Shown in pieces: positions 58,191-64,000 of a stretch of 64,000 bases of DNA. The stretch is from Amygdalobacter nucleatus (GTDB lineage Bacteria > Bacillota > Clostridia > Saccharofermentanales > Fastidiosipilaceae), in contig NZ_JARFNM010000001.1 of assembly GCF_029167365.1 (NCBI RefSeq), forward strand, positions 798,001 through 862,000, given 5' to 3'. Position 1 is the first letter of the stretch. Each line of letters opens with the position of its first letter. Position numbers and translations under genes: made by a program. The notes beneath the pieces were generated by a model that ran no database searches, was not told where the DNA came from, and saw nothing but the letters and a program-made list of their open reading frames with translations.

Positions 58191-58235
58191 ACGCACTTGC
58201 ACGGCGAAATTTGTCGCTATGTAGGTGCGTTTTTG
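58191..58235 (+). terminator. Intrinsic terminator, second
   Basis: ACGCAC (58191-58196) and GTGCGT (58225-58230) close a long hairpin with an inner GGCGAAATTTGTCG stem, followed by TTTT. Confidence 0.7.
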
Positions 58236-58285
58236 CGTTTACCGGGATTATAAACTTTAATAGTGTCGGCTGTCGTTCACCGCCT

Positions 58286-58329
58286 TCCAGTCTGAATTTT
58301 TACATTTTTTGAAAATTCAGACTGGAGGT
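58286..58329 (+). promoter_or_regulatory. Inverted repeat overlapping the ribosome binding site
   Basis: CCAGTCTGAATTTT (58287-58300) and AAAATTCAGACTGG (58312-58325) are perfect complements with an 11-nt loop. The right arm overlaps the first bases of GGAGGT (58324-58329), which serves ATG 58337. Folding would hide part of that site. Confidence 0.65.
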
Positions 58330-58336
58330 AAAGTAA

Positions 58337-58513
58337 ATGGCAAAAAGTCAATTAGATGTTCTAAAAGAGGAGTTTCAGAGCGAGTGCAAGGTTATCAATT
58401 TGAAATACGAGTATGAAGGGTATAGCGGAAAAGAACAATGGGCGATTATCTCGGAACTATCCAAAGAGGAAATACTTAAAAAGTACAAGCCTATTGTTCA
58501 GGATTACATATGA
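58337..58513 (+). pseudogene. N-terminal fragment of a small ICE gene joined to sortase
   Basis: The frame of 58 codons reads MAKSQLDVLKEEFQSEC through SGKEQWAIISEL and stops at 58511-58513. It looks like the start of a longer conserved ICE protein that breaks off at the deletion join near 58506. The last residues come from the sortase side. Confidence 0.6.
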
Positions 58514-58863
58514 ACGACAATTTGATGTTCGCCGGATTGATGAAGTATGCCGATAAATCTTTTTGGGAAAAGCATAAAATCATTCAGTTTGATACGCTGA
58601 CCGAGAAAGGTAAATACGAAGTAGTGGCTGCTTTTAAGACAGAAGTATATACAGACAGTCCGAACAGCTTCAGATATTATGATTTTGTCAATGCAGATAC
58701 AGAAGATGATTTCAATGCGTATATCGCCAAGTGCAAGGAACTTGCTTTGTATGATACGGGAATAACCGCAGAAAACGGCGATAAATTGATTACGCTTTCT
58801 ACCTGCGAATATTCCCGTAACAACGGAAGAATGGTCGTCGTGGCAAAGAAAGTGGCTGAGTAA
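58506..58863 (+). pseudogene. Sortase B C-terminal fragment
   Basis: About 117 codons match the second half of class B sortases: NDNLMFAGLMKYADKSFW, then the catalytic LSTCEYSRNNGRMVVVAKKV with the active Cys and Arg. The signal anchor and the catalytic His region before NDN are gone, cut at the join with the gene upstream. Sortase attaches surface proteins to the wall; this fragment cannot. Confidence 0.85.
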
Positions 58864-58880
58864 GGAGGGATAAGGCAGAC

Positions 58881-59075
58881 ATGCGTGAAATTGAGAAAGT
58901 TAGAATAGTGCTTTCAATGATGAAACCAGCTCAGGAACGAAGATTGTATAAGTTTGTCATTGAGGGAAAGAGCTGTCGTGAAATAGCCGTAGAAGAAGGT
59001 ACTTATCACAGTTCTGTCAGCAAATCTATTGAAGCAGCAAAGAGAAATTTTAAGAAATTTTACGAGAACCTCTGA
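58881..59075 (+). CDS. Sigma-70 region 4-like DNA-binding protein
   Basis: The 64-residue protein is a helix-turn-helix like sigma region 4 (RRLYKFVIEGKSCREIAVEE, then SVSKSIEAAKRNF). Tn916-type elements carry similar short regulators. AAGGAGG precedes ATG 58881. The 50-bp repeat copy B overlaps its stop. Confidence 0.75.
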   Translation: MREIEKVRIVLSMMKPAQERRLYKFVIEGKSCREIAVEEGTYHSSVSKSIEAAKRNFKKFYENL

Positions 59076-59123
59076 TTTTGGGTGTCCAAAATGAACCCTT
59101 TTGTGCAATGAGTGAAGGGGTTA
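59074..59123 (+). repeat. 50-bp direct repeat, copy B
   Basis: It matches 47803-47852 with one mismatch (GAACCC instead of GAAGCC). Confidence 0.9.
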
Positions 59124-59179
59124 TTTCATTCCGGATACGAATGACACTTCAAAATGTTTAGAAATGTGAGGTTTTACAT

Positions 59180-59740
59180 ATGAAAGAAAAAATAATTTGC
59201 CGTGGAGATTTATTCTACTACGACTTTGGAACACGAACAGGTTCGGTACAAAGCGGAACACGACCGGTACTTGTAATTCAGGCAGATGATTATAACAGAA
59301 ACGCACCAAAAATTATTGTGGCTGCTGTAACAGGCGTTATCAAGAAAAGATACCTGCCGTCACATATCCTGCTCGGTCAGGAGCTTGGACTCAAGAAGCC
59401 GTCAATGGTTCTACTGGAGCAACTTCAGACAGTAAACAAAGATGAACTCAGAGATTACATCGGAACGATTTAAGATGAGCAGCTTTTAAGGCGGATAAAT
59501 ATAACGCTTAAAAAGACTTTCGGACTTTGGATTTATAAGGAAGAAAAGAAAGAAAATATCCGTTGCCTTTGCTCAAAGTGCCTGAAAGATTATATTCACA
59601 ATCCTAATTGTATCGTGCGTCGGCTTGACACGTTTGCTAAGGTCAAAGACCATTGTGATAAATGCAATCAATCCGGTTGGGATTATGTGATTGCTGAAAG
59701 AGAGCACAACGCAAGAGAAAAGGGGTGTCAGAATGTCTAA
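59180..59740 (+). pseudogene. MazF-like toxin with zinc-finger tail split by a stop
   Basis: Residues 1-97 resemble PemK/MazF toxins (RGDLFYYDFGTRTGSVQSG, TRPVLVIQADDYNRNAPKI, SMVLLEQLQTV) and end at TAA 59471-59473. The same frame then stays open for 88 codons to 59740 with a cysteine cluster (CLCSKCLKDYI, CDKCNQSGWDYV). ICE homologues seem to be a single long protein, so a nonsense mutation is likely; the MazF part alone may still work. No antitoxin gene is visible. Confidence 0.7.
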
Positions 59741-59954
59741 GAAAAGATATGAAATTGTAAGTTATGACATCCCGCTTTAGTTAAAACCTGTTTTATCGGT
59801 AACGGAAACTTCAATTTACACAGGGATAAGTGCCAATAAGATATATGAGATGTCAGAATCGGAGGACTGCCCTTTTGTGATATGGATAGGAAGTCGCAGG
59901 GTAATCAAGAGAAAATCCTTTGAGGAATACCTCGAAAGGCAGTATTCAATATAG
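59733..59954 (+). pseudogene. Excisionase-like gene 1, amber codon
   Basis: The frame MSKKRYEIVSYDIPL is followed by TAG (59778-59780), probably from Trp, and then ETSIYTGISANKIYEMSE, CPFVIWIGSRRVIKRKSF. This is the helix-turn-helix of Xis (HTH_17) proteins. Confidence 0.8.
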
Positions 59955-60059
59955 TAAAAAGTCAAATCTGCGATGAGTCCGATTGCATAATGGGCTTATC
60001 GCAGAAAAATGAATATACTGATGCCATCAACGCAAGGAGGTATCAGTATATCTCCCGAA

Positions 60060-60271
60060 AAAGAGATGAAATCATAGCATACGATATTCCATTATGGAAC
60101 AAACCTATAATGTCTGTTGCGGAAGCTGCGATGTAAACAGGACTCAGTGCAAATAAAATTTACGAAATGACAAGTGATGAAAAATGTCCGTTTGTCATAT
60201 GGGTTGGAAGTCGTAGAGTTATCAAGAGAAAATCGTTTGAAAAATATCTGGAAAGACAGTATTCCATATAG
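60060..60271 (+). pseudogene. Excisionase-like gene 2, ochre codon
   Basis: The frame RDEIIAYDIPLWNKPIMSVA is followed after EAAM by TAA (60134-60136), where the others have Tyr, and then TGLSANKIYEMTSDEKCPFV. It is very similar to gene 1, including the end LERQYSI. The start also appears out of frame. Confidence 0.8.
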
Positions 60272-60290
60272 GAAGCGGAAAGGAGAATAA

Positions 60291-60524
60291 ATGATAAGCA
60301 ACAAAGGAATGCCATTAGAGCATAAGCCGATACTGACTTTAAGAGAAGCGTCACTCTATACAGGAATCAGCGAGGAAAAACTGAAAGAAATAACAAATCC
60401 GTATGCGTGTCCATTTGTTTTGTGGATGGGTTATCACAGATTTATAAAGAGAAAAGCGTTCGATGAGTTCATTCGGACATCAAAATTCAAGGGAGGAGCA
60501 AAAGATGAGCAGTCTGAATATTGA
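60291..60524 (+). CDS. Excisionase-like gene 3
   Basis: The 77-residue protein has LTLREASLYTGISEEKLKEI and PFVLWMGYHRFIKRKAFDEF, the winged helix of Xis-type proteins. It is intact. A GGAGAA site precedes ATG 60291. It overlaps gene 4 by 20 bp. Confidence 0.8.
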   Translation: MISNKGMPLEHKPILTLREASLYTGISEEKLKEITNPYACPFVLWMGYHRFIKRKAFDEFIRTSKFKGGAKDEQSEY

Positions 60525-60738
60525 GTGGTTTATCACTAAGAGTGAGAGCGTTCCAGTATGGCACAAGGTAGCACTCTCGGTTGATGAGATGTATGCGTAC
60601 ACAAGTATCGGCAGAGAAACAATACGAGGACTTATCAAACTGCCGGAAGCAAAACACTTCACAATAAAAATAGGAAAAAGAACGCTGATTAAACGCAAAC
60701 GCTTTGAAGAATTTTTGGAACAAATGAGTTCTATTTGA
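60505..60738 (+). CDS. Excisionase-like gene 4
   Basis: The 77-residue protein has WHKVALSVDEMYAYTSIGRE and IGKRTLIKRKRFEEFLEQM. It is intact and begins at ATG 60505 after GGGAGGAG. It overlaps the previous gene. Confidence 0.8.
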   Translation: MSSLNIEWFITKSESVPVWHKVALSVDEMYAYTSIGRETIRGLIKLPEAKHFTIKIGKRTLIKRKRFEEFLEQMSSI

Positions 60739-60752
60739 TGGGAGGAATGAAG

Positions 60753-61004
60753 ATGTACAAGATAGATGGTACTGAACTTTATGATTATCAACAACAGTTA
60801 TTGCAACCGCCGGAGGAAATACCAATTTGGGAAAAGAAATGTCTTACTGTTGAGGAAGCGGCGGCATATACCGGTATCGGAGAAAGAAGACTGAAAGCAC
60901 TTTTGAAAGAAAAGGATAGCAGTTTCAGAATTGCAAGAAGCGACCAGTTTTTAATTATACGAGAGAAATTAGAAAAATTTATTGATGTAACCACAGAACT
61001 TTAG
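60753..61004 (+). CDS. Excisionase-like gene 5
   Basis: The 83-residue protein has WEKKCLTVEEAAAYTGIGE and RRLKALLKEKDSSFRIARS. It lies directly before the integrase gene, the usual place of xis. ATG 60753 is eight bases after GGAGG; ATG 60747 is possible. It is the most likely functional excisionase. Confidence 0.8.
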   Translation: MYKIDGTELYDYQQQLLQPPEEIPIWEKKCLTVEEAAAYTGIGERRLKALLKEKDSSFRIARSDQFLIIREKLEKFIDVTTEL

Positions 61005-61014
61005 GAGGTAGAAT

Positions 61015-62247
61015 GATGGCAAATACAAAAAGAAAAGACAAATCTAGAAAGGTTCTCCGCAAAGGAGAATCTCAACGTTCAGATGGTACATATCAATATC
61101 GTTGGACGGATGTGAACCGAAAAAGACAGTGCATTTACGCAAAAACTTAGACGATTTGAGATATAAGGAAGAAGAAATCGACAAGGACAAAAAAGGCGGT
61201 ATTAAGGCAGAAGCACGATACACAACACTTAATGATATGTATGAGCTTTGGAGAGATTTGAAGCGTGGAATAAAAAACAATACCTTTGAGAATTACAAAT
61301 ATATGTACGAGACATTCGTGCGTAACCAGATTGGCTCTCAATTTATAATGTCCTTAAAAAAGAGTGACATCAAGAGATATTATAATAGCCTTGTTGATGA
61401 CAGACATTTGAAAGCTGCAACAATTGACAGTATACATACCGTTCTACATCAGGTTTTTGAAATGGCAGTAGATGATGATTATATCAGAAGCAATCCAACC
61501 GACAATGTTTTGCGTGAATTGAAAAAATCGCATTGCTTTAGGAATGAAAAACGCAGGGCATTAACTAAACCGGAGCAGGAACTTTTTCTTGATTATCTGA
61601 AGAATACACCGGAAGCACAGTATTGGTATCCGATATTTGCGGTTATGGTAGGAACAGGATTACGTGTCGGCGAATTGACCGGACTTAGGTGGTGTGACAT
61701 AGATTTAGAGGAAGGAATTATAGATGTGAATCATACGCTTGTTTACTATGACCACAGAACCGAAAGAAGCAAGAGAGGTTGCTATTTCAATGTGAATACA
61801 ACCAAGACACCGGCAGGTATGCGACAAGTCCCAATGCTTGAATTTGTTAAAGAAGCGTTTTTGATGGAAAAAGAAAGGCAGGAACTTCTCGGACTGCATT
61901 GTAAAGCCACGGTTGACGGATATACGGATTTTATTTTTGTAAATCGTTTTGGTCAGCCGCAACATCAAGCAACCCTCAATAAAGCAATTCGTCGCATTAT
62001 ACGAAATTGTAATGATAAGCAGTTTTTAGAAAGTGATAATCCGGAGGTTTTAATTCCGCACTTTAGCTGCCATTCTCTTAGACATACATTTACCACGAGA
62101 ATGTGTGAAGCAGGAGTGAATGTGAAAGTCATACAGGACGCACTCGGACACAAAGATGTATCCACAACATTGAACATCTACACAGATGTAACAAAGGAAT
62201 TAAGAAAGTCAGAGTTTGAGGGACTTGAACAGCAGTTCAATCAATAA
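61015..62247 (+). pseudogene. int: Tn916-type tyrosine integrase with one frameshift
   Basis: From ATG 61015 (after GGAGG) the frame reads the arm-binding domain (KVLRKGESQRSDGTYQYRW) to TAG at about 61149. One lost T in GCAAAAACTTAG would restore it; the second frame continues LDDLRYKEEEID and holds a full catalytic domain: GTGLRVGELTGLRW, CHSLRHTFTTRM and LGHKDVSTTLNIY with the active Tyr. The N-terminal domain normally binds arm sites, so a product from the second frame alone should be inactive or weak. Confidence 0.85.
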
Positions 62248-62262
62248 ATACTGGAAAAATGA

Positions 62263-62310
62263 AAAGAGAGCTTATGTCGGCTGCAATGCCGGTGTCTGCT
62301 CTCTTTACTT
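62263..62310 (+). terminator. Terminator after the integrase
   Basis: AAAGAGAGC and GCTCTCTTT close a hairpin with an inner CGGC/GCCG stem, followed by ACTTTAT. Confidence 0.75.
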
Positions 62311-62428
62311 TATGTGATGAAAATGGTAGAACAGAAAAAATAAGATGAAGCGATTATCGAAGTTCGGAAAAACAAATAAAATTATTCCAATTATACATAA
62401 TAAGAGCTTGAGTAATTTAATATAGCCA

Positions 62429-62497
62429 TACACCAATTACACCATTTTTTACACCAAATCTTATTTTTAGTTTAATGAAACTGATAGAAATGGTGTA
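62429..62497. repeat. Candidate integrase arm-type sites, right end
   Basis: TACACCAATT (62429), TTACACCATT (62438) and TACACCAAAT (62450-62459) are in direct orientation, and ATGGTGTA (62490-62497) is inverted. They resemble the pair at 44697-44717. Confidence 0.5.
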
Positions 62498-62559
62498 AAA
62501 ATGCCTTGTATATGCCCATTTACAAGTAGCGAAATTGGCAAGATGGTTTTAATGTTAAT

Positions 62560-63045
62560 TTGGACGATTTCGTCCCAACAATGAAGCCAATAGGCAAGAG
62601 TGTAGGAAGTGATGAAAATGTTGCTGAAGAAGTAGCTAACTATTTCTTTACGCCTAATGAGAAAATTGATTTTTCCAAAGTCAAGATCGAAGACTTTTTG
62701 CAAGAATCAGTTGCCTTTGAGCAATTTGCAGCTTGTGATTTTAGGGCTGTTAAAGTTAAAGCTTGTGAGGCTGTGCCAAAATCCAAAAAGTTATTACAAT
62801 TCACATTAGACGATGGTTCTGGAAAAGATAGAATTATTCTAAGTGGTATCCATGCATTTTATGAACCAGAAGAATTACTTGGTAAAACGCTTTTAGCAAT
62901 TGTAAATTTGCCACCACGAGCAATGATGGGCATTGAGTCATGTGGTATGCTGCTATCAGCTGTACATATGGAAGATGGCGAAGAGAAACTTAATTTACTA
63001 ATGCTAGATAATCATATCCCGGCAGGTGCTAAGCTTTGCTAGTTC
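62560..63045 (+). pseudogene. lysS: Displaced original C-terminal domain of the host lysS
   Basis: The frame encodes a LysRS junction (PTMKPIGKSVGSDENVAEE) followed by a complete tRNA-binding domain (SDFRAV-type CDFRAVKVK, VPKSKKLLQFTLDDG, NLPPRAMMGIESCGMLLSA). It joins in frame with host lysS at the 14-bp repeat. TTG 62560 and ATG 62581 are possible starts, but neither has a ribosome binding site, so it is probably silent. If translated, it would be a stand-alone Trbp111-like protein. Confidence 0.85.
62573..62586. other. attR core repeat
   Basis: TCCCAACAATGAAG, identical to the copy at 44163-44176. Confidence 0.85.
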
Positions 63046-63068
63046 GGACAAATATATTGTTAAATATG

Positions 63069-63099
63069 GAGAGAGGCAATCATAGGATTGTCTCTTTTC
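63069..63099 (+). terminator. Native terminator of lysS
   Basis: AGAGAGGCAATC and GATTGTCTCT pair around ATAG, followed by TTTTCTG. Confidence 0.8.
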
Positions 63100-63207
63100 T
63101 GTTCATATACGTTTTTATAAATTAAAATAAGCAGCATTTTAATTCATTTTTACCTTATTAACTGCTCATATTTTACACAGTATTGTTAAATTGCAGTTAG
63201 GAGGTGA

Positions 63208-64000
63208 GTTGATGCATTAAACGTGGCTTTTCATTTATTAAAGAGTACTAACTTATTTACAAATAACAATCAAGTTGAACAGTGTAGTCAACTTAAACAT
63301 TTGTGTAAATCTTTACGTATAACATGGATAGATCCATCTGGCACAGTTATATTTGATAATGACTTTCTGGTAGCTCAACTTAGTAATCACTCTGAGCGTG
63401 AAGAGATTATAACCGCCCTAAAATCAGGAGAAGGCCAAGCTGTTCGTTATTCCAGCACATTAAATGAAGATACTTTTTACTATGCTGTATGCTTAGATAA
63501 TGGAACAATTTTACGCTTAGCTACTGAAGCTAAGAGCCTAGGTTCGATTATATTATCAGCAACACCTATTATTACACTTGTTTTGCTCTTAATCATATTG
63601 GCATGTATTGCTTTGTCACATATGTTGACAAGTCAGCTAATTAAACCGATTGAACAAATGGCACGTAACATTGCCAATAAAGATTTTCAAGCAACATACA
63701 AAGAGTTAGCTCCCTTCAGCCACATAATAAGAACGCAGCATATTAGAGCGGCCAAAGAAAGACAAGATTTCACAGCCAATGTTTCTCACGAATTAAAGAT
63801 TCCACTTACAGCTATTTCTGGGTATGCTGAATTATTAGCTGCAGATATGGTAGATAAAGAACAAAAAATGCATTTTTATCAAGAAATTCAAAAATGTGCA
63901 GCTCGCTTGATTAGGCTATTCAATGACATTATTCGTTTAGCTGAAATAGATCGAAGCGAACGAGAACCATTATTTAGTAGTGTGGATTTGGCTGAAATAG
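63208..64000 (+). pseudogene. PhoR-like sensor histidine kinase, N terminus lost (3' partial)
   Basis: AGGAGGTGA precedes ATG 63212, but that frame stops at once (ATG CAT TAA). The frame one base earlier stays open to the window end. It encodes an outer sensor part (LRITWIDPSGTVIFDND), one membrane helix (about 63547-63615), a HAMP-like segment and an H-box NVSHELKIPLTAISGYAELL. The first membrane helix seems deleted. GTG 63223 is the only early start. No response regulator gene precedes it, unlike most phoPR operons. It runs off the window. Confidence 0.65.

Larger units (their letters stand above)
57820..58286. other. Intergenic region with two terminator hairpins
   Basis: This stretch of about 470 bp contains no convincing gene. 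A 21-codon frame at 58027-58092 (starting MHWTSLGVPLL) follows the first terminator and could be a leader peptide, but there is no ribosome binding site. Confidence 0.4.
44163..62572. mobile_element. Decayed Tn916/Tn1549-like integrative element in lysS (about 18.4 kb)
   Basis: A 14-bp direct repeat bounds the element. It carries a tyrosine integrase and excisionase-like genes at the right end, ICE-type parA, parB, KTR, XRE, sortase and MazF genes inside, and a substitute end for lysS at the left end. No relaxase, coupling protein or type IV secretion gene remains. Two deletion joins (near 49640 and 58506) and many stop codons and frameshifts show decay. The potassium genes 51149-57205 stay open. 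Confidence 0.88.

Noticed and set aside
61135-61155. Programmed ribosomal frameshift in the integrase
   Set aside because: No heptamer of the X XXY YYZ type is in the right register and no downstream structure was seen; a lost base is simpler.

Overview
The window reads as the chromosome of a low-GC Gram-positive bacterium of the Clostridia. Supporting signs are an AT-rich sequence, strong GGAGG-type ribosome binding sites, an infC-rpmI-rplT operon, a lone 6S-like RNA before cysS, a Tad pilus locus without a secretin, and a lysyl-tRNA synthetase that carries a C-terminal tRNA-binding domain. The genus cannot be fixed from sequence alone. TGA is an ordinary stop codon here, since several host genes end with it.

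Bases 1-44160 and about 62600-64000 are host chromosome. In order: a CofE-like ligase (5' end outside the window); infC-rpmI-rplT with a promoter, an attenuator-like leader and an ATC start for infC; a SpoU methyltransferase; apt; a thioredoxin-like lipoprotein and hflX; upp; the F1Fo ATP synthase operon (6841-13250), in which the C-terminal domain of the delta subunit is fused to alpha and no separate delta gene exists; a reverse-strand Tad (type IVc) pilus operon (13266-18941) with a TadB-TadC fusion; metK; comF; an aldose epimerase; 6S-like RNA; cysS-mrnC-rlmB; an unknown membrane-anchored protein; tRNA-Arg(ACG); a DUF1576-like membrane protein; a secondary alcohol dehydrogenase; a metallo-hydrolase; metNIQ; a heterodimeric ABC exporter; trkA-trkH; guaB; greA; lysS.

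Bases about 44163-62572 are an integrated mobile element of about 18.4 kb, of the Tn916/Tn1549-like integrative family, inserted inside lysS. A 14-bp direct repeat, TCCCAACAATGAAG, marks both junctions. The element supplies an in-frame replacement for the last part of lysS, so the synthetase keeps a tRNA-binding domain, but the element's version. The original host domain lies stranded beyond the integrase at 62560-63042. Inside are a decayed S51 peptidase, a ClbS/DfsB-like protein, a zinc-ribbon protein with one nonsense codon, a small ICE protein, a structured non-coding region, broken parA and parB, a kdpB fragment joined to parB by a deletion, broken kdpC, intact ktrB/ktrA-type K+ transporter genes and intact kdpDE, KTR and XRE proteins, a sortase B fragment produced by a second deletion, a MazF-like toxin, five tandem excisionase-like genes (two dead) and a tyrosine integrase with one frameshift.

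No relaxase, conjugation ATPase or other transfer gene is left, so the element looks immobile by itself. The K+ uptake and sensing genes are the long reading frames that remain intact, which suggests they are retained cargo. The window ends in a PhoR-like histidine kinase that seems to have lost its first membrane segment.
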